Assembly (NCBI GenBank): GCA_023248635.1
Contig: JAHFED010000032.1
Coordinates: forward strand, 7,501 to 64,930
DNA from: Myxococcales bacterium
GTDB taxonomy: Bacteria; Myxococcota; UBA727; VGSZ01
Length of the DNA: 57,430 nt
Direction: 5' to 3'
Within the stretch, counting starts at the first letter, position 1. Each line of letters starts with the position of its first letter. A program made the translations under genes and the position numbers. A model generated the notes under the pieces. It was given only the letters and a program-made list of their open reading frames with translations. It did no database searches and had not been told where the DNA came from. This document shows positions 17,524 through 26,559 of this stretch, one piece after another.

Positions 17524-18321
17524 TCAATTGGTCGGGACTTCGTCGGCCAGGAAGAGCTCGAGGTCCGCGCGCAGCTGTTCACCACCAGGCCCGACCAACA
17601 GGTCCTCGCCATGGGCGTCGCCGGTGTAGGACTTGCTCGTCCACCCGTCCGGCGTCGGATTGAGCTGGGCTCCGCCATTGGTGTCGGCTTCGGCGACGGC
17701 GCTGAGGCCGCGAATGGGCGCCAGGAATTGGAAGTGGTCCTCGTAGGCGTTGTTCCGGCCGGTGTAGCCACCGGGGCTGAGGAACACGATGGCCGAGAGA
17801 TCGGGATCGCGGGCCGGGGCCGTTTGGATGGCGTAGTCGAAGATGACGGTGGTGCCGGTGGACGCGCCGACGACGCCCCACTTCCCGATGCCACACACGC
17901 CCAGGAAGTCTGCCGCGACTTTCACGTCGAGCTTGGCAGACGGTTCATCGCGGTCCTCGACGCGTCGATCAAGGGCCAGCACCGAGTAGCCCTGTTCGCG
18001 GAAGTAGTCGATGGTCGGGCCCCCCCAATTGGTGCGGTCGCCGAACTCCTTGTGCACCAAGACGATGGCCTGGTTGCCCTCGGGGGCCCACAAGGCATTG
18101 AGCTCGATGTCGTCGTCAGTCGTGAGGATGACGTCGCCGCCAATGCAGTCCTGCCCAGGCGGGTCGTCGGTTGTGCCGCCGTCGGAATTGCGACCCTGCG
18201 GAGCGTTGCCGCGAAAGAGGTCGGCAAAGGGCGGACGCACCCCCCCGCCGGTGCCGGCGTTGGCCAAGCCACACGACGACAGCAGGACGGCCCCGATGAG
18301 AAGCGCTGCTCGCTCAACCAT
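17524..18321 (-). CDS. Lipoprotein alpha/beta hydrolase
   Basis: A 265-residue lipoprotein (AVLLSSCGLANAG). The mature part shows an alpha/beta-hydrolase layout: IVLVHKEFGDRTNWGG near the oxyanion region, YSVLALDRRVEDRDEP, nucleophile elbow GVVGASTGTT (Ser in G-x-S-x-G form), VFLSPGGYTGRN, and a late GDAHGEDLL His. It likely cleaves an ester or amide at the cell envelope. The start overlaps the stop of the upstream CsgG/TolB-like gene by eight bases. Together with the 16557 paralogue these form a three-gene minus-strand operon. Confidence 0.72.
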   Translation of the reverse strand: MVERAALLIGAVLLSSCGLANAGTGGGVRPPFADLFRGNAPQGRNSDGGTTDDPPGQDCIGGDVILTTDDDIELNALWAPEGNQAIVLVHKEFGDRTNWGGPTIDYFREQGYSVLALDRRVEDRDEPSAKLDVKVAADFLGVCGIGKWGVVGASTGTTVIFDYAIQTAPARDPDLSAIVFLSPGGYTGRNNAYEDHFQFLAPIRGLSAVAEADTNGGAQLNPTPDGWTSKSYTGDAHGEDLLVGPGGEQLRADLELFLADEVPTN

Positions 18322-19048
18322 CGCTGCCCCCGCTCATCATCAACACGACTCCGATGACGACCGAGCCGACCCCCGCCAGCACGAGCGCGGGGCCGACGAA
18401 GTCGACCGGATCAACTTTTGCGTTGTCCGACGTCGGTGATCCGAGGTCGACGGCGACGCCGAGTGCGGCGACCACGCCGCCGCCACCGATGAGGCCCCAG
18501 GTCAGGGCCGGCGAGGGCGGGCCCGACTTCACTTCCGGCGTCGGCGTCGGCGCCGACGGTGGGGCTGCGGCAGCGGCGCTGTGGTTCAGGGGCTGGGTCA
18601 GCTCGCGCAAACCGGCGGCCAGCTTCGAGGGCAGGTCCTCGACGCCGTTGCTTTGGACCGTGGTGCGGTTGACGGCAGTGGCCTTTTGCGAGTCGAAGAG
18701 GTTGAGGTTCAAGATGATCAGGGCCCCCAGCTGGCCGACGTCGCCGAAGACGACGTAGCGCGCTCCCATGGCTCCAGCGAGCTCGGCCAGGCAAGAGTTG
18801 TCGGAGCACCCCATGGCCTGCTTCTCGCCCTCGAGCTCGGCCAGGCGCTTGACGTCGCTGGCGCTGATGACGTCGAGGCCGGACTGTTTGGACAACTCGA
18901 CGAGCATCAAGCTGGCGATGGTGTTCAGGGTCGGCTTGTTCACCACCTCGGAGCTGGGCTCGAGCACCAGCACTCGAGGCTTGGGCTCCTCCTCGGCGAG
19001 GGCGGCGGCTGAGGCGAGCAGGCAGGCGAGGAGCAGCAGGATCCGCAT
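18314..19048 (-). CDS. Exported protein with TolB-N/CsgG-like domain and C-terminal membrane helix
   Basis: A 244-residue protein. MRILLLLACLLASAAALA is a signal peptide. The body PRVLVLEPSSEVVNKPTLNT, then VELSKQSGLDVISASDVKRL and GCSDNSCLAELAGAMGARYV, fits the fold of CsgG/TolB-amino-terminal-like proteins common in Myxococcota, with a conserved Cys pair (GCSDNSC). Residues about 150-180 are a Pro/Ala linker, and two hydrophobic stretches at the C-terminus suggest membrane anchoring. The Shine-Dalgarno gggagg abuts the ATG, closer than usual. First gene of the operon with the two hydrolase-like lipoproteins. Confidence 0.68.
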   Translation of the reverse strand: MRILLLLACLLASAAALAEEEPKPRVLVLEPSSEVVNKPTLNTIASLMLVELSKQSGLDVISASDVKRLAELEGEKQAMGCSDNSCLAELAGAMGARYVVFGDVGQLGALIILNLNLFDSQKATAVNRTTVQSNGVEDLPSKLAAGLRELTQPLNHSAAAAAPPSAPTPTPEVKSGPPSPALTWGLIGGGGVVAALGVAVDLGSPTSDNAKVDPVDFVGPALVLAGVGSVVIGVVLMMSGGSDG

Positions 19049-19153
19049 CCTCCCTTGATACAGCGGAGACTGCCGTCTGCGCCACGAACGGGTCCCAACG
19101 CCTTGACGGCCCTGGCCCAACGGGCGACGACGACGCAATCCTTGGAGCTTCCC

Positions 19154-19855
19154 ATGCTGCGTCGCGCGTCCGTCCTCGTCGTTACCGTCCTTGCCGCTGC
19201 CTGCTCGCCGACTTTCGACGTGACGATCGGCTGGTCCGTCGACGGCGAAGACCCCGCTTCGGCTTGTGAATTCCTGCCCGCTGGCAACGTGGTGCGGGTC
19301 ACGGCCCTGTCACGCGACGCCAGCGACCGACGCGACGGCCTGCCCCGCGAGACGGTGGCCGATCTCCCCTGCGACACCGGCAGCGGCGCCATCCAAACCG
19401 GCAGCTTCGCCGACCTGCGGGCCGAGGTGGTGGCCGAGGAAACGGTGTTTGGCACGTCTGGTCTGTTCGAAGTGAATCCGGGTGCGGTCGGCGCTGGCTA
19501 CCAGGTCGAAGAACAGGCCGCCGTCGCCGACATTCGGCTGGTGCGGGGCACACTGACCGCCAATTTGACCGTGGTCGGGCAAGGTTGTCAGGAGGCCGGG
19601 GCCTCGACCTTCACTTTGTCTTTGTTCCAAAACACCGAGCCGCGCACCAACGTCGCCGTCGTCGAAGACGTCTCTGTTCCCTGCACCGGGGAGGCGGTGT
19701 TCAAGCACAGCCCCGTCGACCTCGACTCCGTCTATGTGATCGAGGCGGTCACCACCGTCGGCGCGGCTTCGTTCACGACCTCGGCGGAGGGGGAGGGCGT
19801 TCGTACCGCTGGCGCCAACACCTTCTTCACGGTCGATCTCGAAGCTGCCGAGTAA
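19154..19855 (+). CDS. Lipoprotein of unknown function
   Basis: A 233-residue lipoprotein (VLAAACSPTFDVTIGW). The mature protein is beta-rich with an Ig-like feel (TLTANLTVVGQGCQEAGAST, FTLSLFQNTEPRTNV) and about five cysteines. No family recognised. ATG 19154 is preceded by ttggagctt. It is divergent from the TolB/CsgG-like gene and separated by 136 bp from the PilZ gene. Confidence 0.7.
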   Translation: MLRRASVLVVTVLAAACSPTFDVTIGWSVDGEDPASACEFLPAGNVVRVTALSRDASDRRDGLPRETVADLPCDTGSGAIQTGSFADLRAEVVAEETVFGTSGLFEVNPGAVGAGYQVEEQAAVADIRLVRGTLTANLTVVGQGCQEAGASTFTLSLFQNTEPRTNVAVVEDVSVPCTGEAVFKHSPVDLDSVYVIEAVTTVGAASFTTSAEGEGVRTAGANTFFTVDLEAAE

Positions 19856-19991
19856 GCGCCGCAGTTGTGTGGCCCGCCGGGCCGGCGAGCTGGTATGGTC
19901 CGCAACGGTCCAGTGGATGGCACTACGGGTCGCTTCACCTGACAGCTTGTCACAGTGAAACAGGCCGGCGCGCCAATAGGATGCTTCCGCG

Positions 19992-20732
19992 ATGACGACG
20001 AGTTCCGGCAAGGCTTCTGAACGGCGCGACGGCCCGCGCATCGACCTTCGACTGCGCGTGCGCTGGTCGGCGCAGACGTCGAACGGGCCCGTGACCGGGG
20101 AGGCCGAGGCCTCCGACGTCTCCCCCAAGGGCCTGCGCCTCGAGAGCGAGCACAAGGTCGACCAGGGGGCGGCCCTTGCCCTCGTCGTCGACGTCGGCGG
20201 CGATGAAGATGAGCTGGTCGCGGCCGGCAGCGTGATGTGGTGCCGCGAACGCCAAAGCCCCACGGGCAAGGTGATCTACGACGTCGGCGTCGCCTTCGAA
20301 TCCGACTGGCTGGCCAAAGACCGCGGTCCCCTGGGTCAAGCGCTGGCCCGCATCTTTGCGATGAACAGCTATGAGCCCGCGCGCAGCTTCGAGCGCACGC
20401 CCATCGCCATCGATGTCCAGGGCGGCGGCCCCCTGACCAAAGACGCCACCTTGACGATGGTGAACCTCTCCATCGGCGGCATGCAGCTGAAATGCACCGG
20501 CGGCGTCGTCGACGTCGTCCGCGCTGGCATGGTCGTGAGCATCGCCATCGACGCGGAGTCCCGCACCCTCGCCCTGGGCGGCAAGGTGGCCTGGGTCGCC
20601 GCCTCGTCCGAGGGGCACAGCCGCTTCGGCGTCGAGCTCGCCGACGTCGCTGGACCCGACAAGGAGGTGCTCGAGCGCATCCGCAACGGGCAGAGCGAGC
20701 CCACGCGCTTCGCCGTCACCCTGCGCGCCTGA
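19992..20732 (+). CDS. Tandem PilZ-domain protein
   Basis: A 246-residue cytoplasmic protein with two PilZ domains. Domain 1 (residues about 11-118) has RRDGPRIDLRLRVRW and then ASDVSPKGLRLES, giving the c-di-GMP-binding RxxxR and (D/N)xSxxG motifs. Domain 2 (about 130-235) has ERTPIAIDVQ and MVNLSIGGMQLKC; its DxSxxG is represented by NLSIGG but the RxxxR loop is weaker. PilZ proteins bind cyclic di-GMP and control motility, polysaccharide export or adhesion. This fits a window full of surface adhesins, but no direct link is visible. Converges on the 20748 lipoprotein with a 15-bp gap. Confidence 0.88.
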   Translation: MTTSSGKASERRDGPRIDLRLRVRWSAQTSNGPVTGEAEASDVSPKGLRLESEHKVDQGAALALVVDVGGDEDELVAAGSVMWCRERQSPTGKVIYDVGVAFESDWLAKDRGPLGQALARIFAMNSYEPARSFERTPIAIDVQGGGPLTKDATLTMVNLSIGGMQLKCTGGVVDVVRAGMVVSIAIDAESRTLALGGKVAWVAASSEGHSRFGVELADVAGPDKEVLERIRNGQSEPTRFAVTLRA

Positions 20733-20747
20733 CTTCGATCTTCTCAG

Positions 20748-21206
20748 CTAGAAATCGACCGTCAGAAGCTCGGTTTCAAAGGTGCCGTTGAGCGTCTTGC
20801 CGTTGTCGAAGGTCGTCGCAAACTTGCCCGTGGTCGTTTCGCCGGCTTCGTTGCCGCCGGCGGCAAAGACCGCGATGGCCGTGGTCAGGCCCGTCGGAAA
20901 GGGATCGTTAGCCGCAGTGGTGCGCTGCACCGATCCAGACAAGCTGAGCAGATCGAGCTCGGCGCCAACGACGACGCCGCCTTCGGGCTGATCGAAGACG
21001 ACCTTGGCGACTTTGTCGTCCTCGCCTCCACCTTCGAGGGCCTTTAGGTACTTGAGCTCGTAGACTTGTTGTTCGGACAAGAGCCGCAGCTCTACGGCGT
21101 CGAAGCTCAGGTCGTGGGACTGGCTGATGGATCCCGTCAGCGTGTTTGGCTCGGCACAGGCACCGAGCAAAAATACGATCGTGAGCATTGAAAACCGCGC
21201 TCTCAT
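20748..21206 (-). CDS. Small lipoprotein
   Basis: A 152-residue lipoprotein (IVFLLGACAEPN). The mature part is predicted beta-rich and ends GTFETELLTVDF, like a secreted beta-sandwich. No family recognised. ATG at 21206 overlaps the stop of the upstream beta-propeller lipoprotein by one base (TGATG); a second ATG at 21188 is possible. The coupling implies the two lipoproteins work together. Confidence 0.7.
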   Translation of the reverse strand: MRARFSMLTIVFLLGACAEPNTLTGSISQSHDLSFDAVELRLLSEQQVYELKYLKALEGGGEDDKVAKVVFDQPEGGVVVGAELDLLSLSGSVQRTTAANDPFPTGLTTAIAVFAAGGNEAGETTTGKFATTFDNGKTLNGTFETELLTVDF

Positions 21207-22585
21207 CAATTCACCTGTACCCGTTGCACGATCAGGCGGTTCTGGCTGGAGTTGAGGTTGACGACGACGACTTCGGCGGGTCCGCTTTTGGCGACGTCGA
21301 CGCCGATGCCTTCGAGGTCTTCGCTGTCGCCGGGCAAGGTGGTCTTGCGGAAGCGGGTGCCGTCTTTGAGCGCCAGGCGCACGCCGTCTTTGCGCGCGTC
21401 GCAGTTGGTCTGGTTGTCGTCGTCGCGACAATGGCCGTAGGCGAGGAGCAGTCGTCCGTCGTCGAGAAAGACGATGCCGGGATCGCGGCCGCTCTTGCCG
21501 AGTTGCTCGACGGGGGAGGGGGTCCACGTCTGGCCCTGGTCGAGGGATTGAAAGAGCAGCAGCTGCTCGTTGCCGCGCTCGTGCACCGCAGCGAACAAGC
21601 CAAGGCCTGGAAAAGCGCCGGTGGCCACACGGGAGGCCGTGGCTGCTCCCGGGAAAATGTTGACGCTGGTGATGGCGCCCGCGCCGTCGACGACTTCGAC
21701 GTAGATGCCGTCATCGACGACGAAGGTGCCGCCTTTGCCGTCGGCGAATTGGTTGTTGGCGGTGACGGCGTGGCCGATGACGACGGCGGCGGCGTCGGTG
21801 AGGGTGCAAGAGCTGTAGTAGCCGCCGCCGGACTCCATGTTGATTGAAGAAAGCGCCAACGCGCTGGCAGTGCCGGAAGCAAGCTCGAGATCGGTCTGGG
21901 TGATGTCGTCGTTGCCGAAGCCGAAGTGGCTGTCGAGATAAGAGAGGGCCACGTCGTCGTTGGGGTTGACGGCGATGCCAGGATAGAGCCCGACGACTTC
22001 GCCTTGGGCGCAGTAGGGATCGCCGCCGGCGTTGCCCCGACAAGGCGTACCGGTGTCTGCAGTGTCTGCGACCGTGGAAATGCCAAAGGTCTCGCCATTT
22101 TCGACGGCGAGCAGGAGGTCCGAGGCACCGCAGAAGGTGCGGGTCACAGCCCCTCCCATGTAGGCCACCATCAAGTTGCCGGCGCTGTCGACGGCGAGAT
22201 CGACGGCGTCCTCTTTGGTGTTGGGCACGAAGGGATCGACGGTGCGGATGCGGACGGAGCCGTCGACCTGCTCGTCGCCGATCCGCAGCACATAGACCTC
22301 GCCGTCGACCACGCCGCCGTCGAAGAGATCGCAGGGGACGGTTTGGGCGCTCGCCTCGAACCAGGCGAGGGCGAAGCGTCCATCGGGGCGCGCGGTGATG
22401 GCGAAGCCCGGCACCACCAGCGGGTCGGCGTCGTCGATGGAGGTGGTTTCCAGCAGGGTGAAGGGGTCGCCGACGACGTCTCCTTCGCCTTCCCCTTCGC
22501 CTTCCCCTTCTCTTCCTCCGTCGCCGGCGGCATCGCAGGCGCTGGCGAGAGCCAAGAGCAAAGCGAAGAGGGAGCGCTCGCGCAT
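21206..22585 (-). CDS. Lipoprotein beta-propeller with Asp-box, Gly-Glu linker
   Basis: A 459-residue lipoprotein (LALASACDAAGD), then REGEGEGEGEGD linker, then a long beta domain. SLDQGQTW is an exact Asp-box (SxDxGxTW) of sialidase/BNR-type propellers; other blades are suggested by DGRFALAWFEAS, AGNLMVAYMGGA and DGRLLLAYGHCRDD. Asp-boxes occur in glycan hydrolases and in many non-enzymatic surface propellers, and no sialidase active-site Arg triad could be assigned. Start at 22585 gives the signal peptide; the much longer open frame upstream runs through intergenic repeats and is not used. Followed by the 20748 lipoprotein with one-base overlap. Confidence 0.75.
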   Translation of the reverse strand: MRERSLFALLLALASACDAAGDGGREGEGEGEGEGDVVGDPFTLLETTSIDDADPLVVPGFAITARPDGRFALAWFEASAQTVPCDLFDGGVVDGEVYVLRIGDEQVDGSVRIRTVDPFVPNTKEDAVDLAVDSAGNLMVAYMGGAVTRTFCGASDLLLAVENGETFGISTVADTADTGTPCRGNAGGDPYCAQGEVVGLYPGIAVNPNDDVALSYLDSHFGFGNDDITQTDLELASGTASALALSSINMESGGGYYSSCTLTDAAAVVIGHAVTANNQFADGKGGTFVVDDGIYVEVVDGAGAITSVNIFPGAATASRVATGAFPGLGLFAAVHERGNEQLLLFQSLDQGQTWTPSPVEQLGKSGRDPGIVFLDDGRLLLAYGHCRDDDNQTNCDARKDGVRLALKDGTRFRKTTLPGDSEDLEGIGVDVAKSGPAEVVVVNLNSSQNRLIVQRVQVN

Positions 22586-22646
22586 GGCCTGAGCCGTAGC
22601 ACGCGTCGATCCCGCGCTGCTTCCGCTGCTCAAAGGGCGCCCACTC

Positions 22647-22745
22647 TTGGCGACACCCCTGTCGCACAGTGCGGGGCGTTCTTGGCGACACCCCTGTCGC
22701 ACAGTGCCGGGCGCCTTCTTTGCGACACCGTGTCGCCCAGCGCGG
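22647..22745. repeat. Palindromic intergenic repeats, cluster B (three tandem units)
   Basis: Three units: 22647-22681 and 22682-22718 share ttggcgacacccctgtcgc followed by acagtgc(g/c)gggcg, and 22719-22745 is a shorter variant (tttgcgacaccgtgtcgcc). Each contains the palindrome gcgaca-n-tgtcgc. They occupy the 370-bp gap between divergent genes and resemble cluster A at 11919-12042. Confidence 0.8.
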
Positions 22746-22955
22746 ACCTGCGTGGGGAATCTGCTCCCCACCTTGGGGAGTGGAGTCCTCAAAGCGACGC
22801 CGGCGTGGACTGCAGACCGCACCATCTCCGCGCCAGCCTTCACCGGATCGCGGCCGAGGGCGTTGGAATGCGGATCGCGGCCCGACTCGGCGCCGTCGCT
22901 TGGCTGGCCTCCTTCGTGCTGAAAGCCTGCTGCCAACGTTCTCCGGGAGGGACCG

Positions 22956-24320
22956 ATGCGCCAGCTGATGCAGCTCCGATGTGTGGCCCTGACGGCCTTC
23001 GCGACCCTGGCGGCAGCCCCGGCCTTCGCGCAGGCGCCGCCGAGCGGAGAGTGCACCGGCAACAGCGACGATCCTGCCTGCGGCGCTCCCGAGCAATCCG
23101 GCGGCGGCGGCTGCGGCTGCGGCGGCGGGTCCATCTTGATCGCCTTCACCGACCAGGGAGACTCCTACCAATACGCCGACGACTTCGACGACGACGGCTT
23201 CGAAGACAACTCGGACAACGCGCCCTTCGACTTCAACCCCGACCAGCTCGACGGCGACGGCGACGGCTTTGGCGATGTGGCTGACTTCTGTCCCGGTGTG
23301 TCCGCCCCCCTGGTCAACGGCGTGCGCATTCAAAGAAACACCGACGCCGACGCCTTCGGGGACGAGTGCGATCCCGACGCCGACGGCGACGGCTTCGACA
23401 ACGCCAGCGACAACTGTCCCGGCGTCATCAACCCCTTCCTCGCCGTCAGCGGGCTGCAACTCGACGCCGATGGCGACGGCATCGGCGACGCCTGCGACAA
23501 CGACGACGACAACGACGGCTGCCTCGACGCCAACGACAACTGCCCCTTGATCCTGGCCGCCAACTGCACCGACAGCGGCGCGGTGGTGTCCAACGAGTGC
23601 TTCCCCGACGTCGACGGCGACGGCATCGACGACCTCTTTGATCTGTGCCCCTCGATCCCCGACCTCGCCCAATCCGACGTCGACAACGACGGCATCGGCG
23701 ACGCCTGTGACCCCGACCTCGACAACGACGGCGTCGACAACACCATCGACAACTGCCGCCAAGTGCCCAACGTCTCTCAAGCCAATGAAGACCGCGACAG
23801 CTTCGGCGACGACTGCGACAGCGACCTCTGCTACGTCGTCGACGGCGATGAGCTGGACTGCCTGGATCCCGCGGCTCCCTTCGCCGTCAAAGCAGCCCTC
23901 GCCGATCAGCGCCAGTTCGCCATCAACACCGGCGACGACATCCTGCTGCACATCTTCGCCAACCGGGAGAACAAGGCCATCCGCTACACCTGGGTCGTCG
24001 TCGAGCAGCCCGCCGACGGCAAAGCGACCATCCAGAATCCGCGCGGCGCCGTGAGCTTCAGCAACAGCATCCAATACGTCTACGACGCCGAGCACGTCGC
24101 CCGCTTCAACGCTTCCGTTCCCGGTGAGTATCTGGTCGAGCTGCAGGCCGAGCTCGCTTTCGAAGACGACGAAGGCTACGACATTCGCTCAGATACCAGT
24201 CAGTTGCGCATCGCGGTGGGCGGCGAACCGGTCGGAGGCTGCGCAGCGATGCCGACGTCGACTTCGGTTCTTTCTTTGGTGGGAGTGGCCTTGGTGATCC
24301 GCCGCCGTCGGCATTCGTGA
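22956..24320 (+). CDS. Thrombospondin type 3 repeat protein with MYXO-CTERM-like tail
   Basis: A 454-residue secreted protein. The signal peptide ends APAFAQA. A GGGGCGCGGG segment is followed by about eight Asp-rich thrombospondin type 3 repeats (residues 70-290; for example DPDADGDGFDNASDNCPG), which bind calcium and hold pairs of cysteines. Residues about 300-415 are a beta-rich domain resembling an Ig/PKD-like module. The end is Cys429 - hydrophobic - IRRRRHS, resembling MYXO-CTERM. A good gggaggg Shine-Dalgarno precedes ATG 22956. A terminator follows, separating it from the VWA operon. Likely calcium-stabilised surface protein. Confidence 0.82.
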   Translation: MRQLMQLRCVALTAFATLAAAPAFAQAPPSGECTGNSDDPACGAPEQSGGGGCGCGGGSILIAFTDQGDSYQYADDFDDDGFEDNSDNAPFDFNPDQLDGDGDGFGDVADFCPGVSAPLVNGVRIQRNTDADAFGDECDPDADGDGFDNASDNCPGVINPFLAVSGLQLDADGDGIGDACDNDDDNDGCLDANDNCPLILAANCTDSGAVVSNECFPDVDGDGIDDLFDLCPSIPDLAQSDVDNDGIGDACDPDLDNDGVDNTIDNCRQVPNVSQANEDRDSFGDDCDSDLCYVVDGDELDCLDPAAPFAVKAALADQRQFAINTGDDILLHIFANRENKAIRYTWVVVEQPADGKATIQNPRGAVSFSNSIQYVYDAEHVARFNASVPGEYLVELQAELAFEDDEGYDIRSDTSQLRIAVGGEPVGGCAAMPTSTSVLSLVGVALVIRRRRHS

Positions 24321-24339
24321 TGTGATTTGAATGTCATTG

Positions 24340-24362
24340 AACCCCGGGAAACCGGGGTTTTT
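24340..24362 (+). terminator. Rho-independent terminator
   Basis: aaccccgg-gaaa-ccggggtt hairpin (8-bp stem, GNRA-type loop) followed by ttt, 20 bases after the thrombospondin-repeat gene. Confidence 0.9.
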
Positions 24363-24510
24363 CTTTAACGTCATTTCGCCACCCACTGCGCGGCCCACCT
24401 CGGGCATATTGGTCCCAGCAGTGCTCACCCCCGCCCTCGGGCACGTCGAGCACCCCTGGGCTATGGTCGTAGCTGGTGCTGGCGAAGCGCTCGTCGCCAC
24501 CGGAGGCTGA

Positions 24511-26559
24511 ATGCGCCTGCTCCTTTCGATCCTGGGCCTGGCTGCTGTCACCAGCGCCTGCAGCGATCGCAAGCTGGTGCCCGTCGAGCTCGAGCAGCCC
24601 GCCGTCGTCGATGACCTCGTCGACGTCGAAGCCGAATTCTGCACCCGCCCCGTCGAAGACGTCGTCTTTCCGGTCAAGCTGCTCTTGGTGCTCGACACCT
24701 CCGGCTCGCTGCAGTTCACCGATCAAGCAGGGCTGCGCCGCGCCGCCATCCGCGAGCTGATGAACAACCTCGGCTCCCAAAACGATCTGCAAGTCGCCAC
24801 CTTCGGCTTCGGCAGCAACGTCAACGTCGACCCGCCCATCGCTCCCGGAGCGCCCCTCTTTGTGCCCGCAAGCCTTTGGGTCGAGCCCTCCTTCGTGGGA
24901 CTCGCCGACGTGCAGACCAACTACCACGGCGCCCTCGCTGCAGTGAAAGCCCACATCCTCCGCGATTTACTCGAGAGTGATCCGGCTGAGATTTCACGGT
25001 CGAAATACATCATCATCTTCTTCTCCGACGGGTCGCCGACGCCGAAGTGCTGCATCCGTGTCGACGAAACCATCGGCGAACTCGGGGTCATGCCTTATGG
25101 CTGCGCTCCCGAGCCCTATGAGGTTGCTGAGGACGGGGTCGTCTACTGCGAAGGCGAACCCGAGCAGACGCTGTGCAATGAAGACGAATTTCTCGAGCGC
25201 TTTAGAGACATCAACCTCGGCACCAACACCCCCGACTACGGCGACGGCACGTTGACGGCCCTCAACGAGCTCGAGCCCAACGACAACTACAACCGCACCT
25301 ACCAGCTCGAAGATCTGGTCACCGACATCGTCGACCTCGGTCAGGAATTCGGCGTCGGCGAGATGCGCTTTCACACCGCCCTGCTCTTTGACTCCACCCT
25401 CCCCGACGACGTCAAAGAGATCTTTCGCTTGAACCGCTGTCGCTCCGAAGGGTTGCTGCGGCGGATGGCCGAGCTCGGCAACGGTCTGTTTCGCGATTTC
25501 GAGAACAGTGAACAGATCGATTTCTTGAGCTTCAACTTTACATCATTGAAGCAATCTTTCACGCTGGTGCGGGCCTACGCCCAAAACCCCCAAGCCCTGC
25601 CCCCCAAGGCTGCCGACATCGTCGGTCCTGATGAGGAAGTGCGAGGCCCAACCGGCCGCCTGCAAGGCGCAGAATTCCTGCCGGACACCGACGGCGACGG
25701 CATCGACGACGCCACCGAACAAGAGCTGGGCACCGACGTCGCCGTGAGAGACAGCGACAAGCTCGCGACGCCGCCGGCCATCACTTCGGTGCCCGAGCCC
25801 ATCGCCGATCCCGCAGCCTGGGGCGACGGCTGGAGCGACAAGTTCGAAAACGACAAGATCGACGTCGGCTTCGATCCGCGCTTTCAAAGTCTGCCCGTCG
25901 ACGGCTGTCCCGCCTTCGATCCCTCGGGACTCGATCGCCAAGACCTCGACGCCGACGGCCTCAACGGCTGCGAAGAACAGCTCCTGCAAAACGCCAACCC
26001 CGACGGCTGCAGCGACGCCGCTTGCAACCGAGAGCGGGCCGACTCCGATGGCGACGGCATCCCTGATGGGCTCGAGGTGCGCTTCGGGCTCGACCCGCGC
26101 CTGGCCGAAGGAAACCGCGACGACGACTTCGACGGCCTGCCCAATGCCGACGAAGTGGTGCGCGGCCTCGATCCCCAGCTGCCCGATGCGGACCGTCGCG
26201 AGCGTGCCGGCGTGCGCTACGAGCTGATCAATCTGGGCGACACCGACGACGGTCGCACCTGCTACCGCAGCATCGCCCGCGGCGTGCACCTTGCCCAAAC
26301 GGCCCCCCGCTTCGTCGGCGGACGCTCGGGATTCAACGACGTGCTCTATTGGGTAGCCGAAGCCCCCTCCGATGCAGCCTCGCGGGTCGAGATGCGCGTG
26401 GCCTGTCACCGCGCGCAGTACCTGAAGCCTGCCTTCAAAGATCCCGCCAACGGCAAGATCTTCTTCACGGAAGACGACTTCCTCGACCTCTCAGACCCCG
26501 CCGATCTGCAGCGCTTCTACGACGGCGAAGACGTCTGCAGCGGTCTGGCGGTGCGCTGA
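24511..26559 (+). CDS. VWA-domain surface lipoprotein with calcium-binding repeats (1)
   Basis: A 682-residue lipoprotein (AAVTSACSDRK). Residues about 50-345 are a von Willebrand A domain: strand LLLVLDTSGSLQFTD carries an intact MIDAS DxSxS, and YIIIFFSDGSPTPKCC is the later Asp strand. Residues about 385-565 contain DTDGDGIDDATEQELGTD-type EF/thrombospondin-3 repeats. The C-terminal domain has cysteines but no tail signal. The Cys-rich VWA lipoprotein layout is reminiscent of the M. xanthus gliding adhesin CglB, but identity is not claimed. Shine-Dalgarno ggagg precedes ATG 24511. The stop overlaps the next ATG (TGATG): first gene of a four-gene operon. Confidence 0.82.
   Translation: MRLLLSILGLAAVTSACSDRKLVPVELEQPAVVDDLVDVEAEFCTRPVEDVVFPVKLLLVLDTSGSLQFTDQAGLRRAAIRELMNNLGSQNDLQVATFGFGSNVNVDPPIAPGAPLFVPASLWVEPSFVGLADVQTNYHGALAAVKAHILRDLLESDPAEISRSKYIIIFFSDGSPTPKCCIRVDETIGELGVMPYGCAPEPYEVAEDGVVYCEGEPEQTLCNEDEFLERFRDINLGTNTPDYGDGTLTALNELEPNDNYNRTYQLEDLVTDIVDLGQEFGVGEMRFHTALLFDSTLPDDVKEIFRLNRCRSEGLLRRMAELGNGLFRDFENSEQIDFLSFNFTSLKQSFTLVRAYAQNPQALPPKAADIVGPDEEVRGPTGRLQGAEFLPDTDGDGIDDATEQELGTDVAVRDSDKLATPPAITSVPEPIADPAAWGDGWSDKFENDKIDVGFDPRFQSLPVDGCPAFDPSGLDRQDLDADGLNGCEEQLLQNANPDGCSDAACNRERADSDGDGIPDGLEVRFGLDPRLAEGNRDDDFDGLPNADEVVRGLDPQLPDADRRERAGVRYELINLGDTDDGRTCYRSIARGVHLAQTAPRFVGGRSGFNDVLYWVAEAPSDAASRVEMRVACHRAQYLKPAFKDPANGKIFFTEDDFLDLSDPADLQRFYDGEDVCSGLAVR

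Noticed and set aside
21711-24095. Minus-strand frame of 794 residues opposite the thrombospondin-repeat gene
   Set aside because: It is an antisense shadow of the Asp-rich repeats and continues into the beta-propeller gene in the wrong frame.
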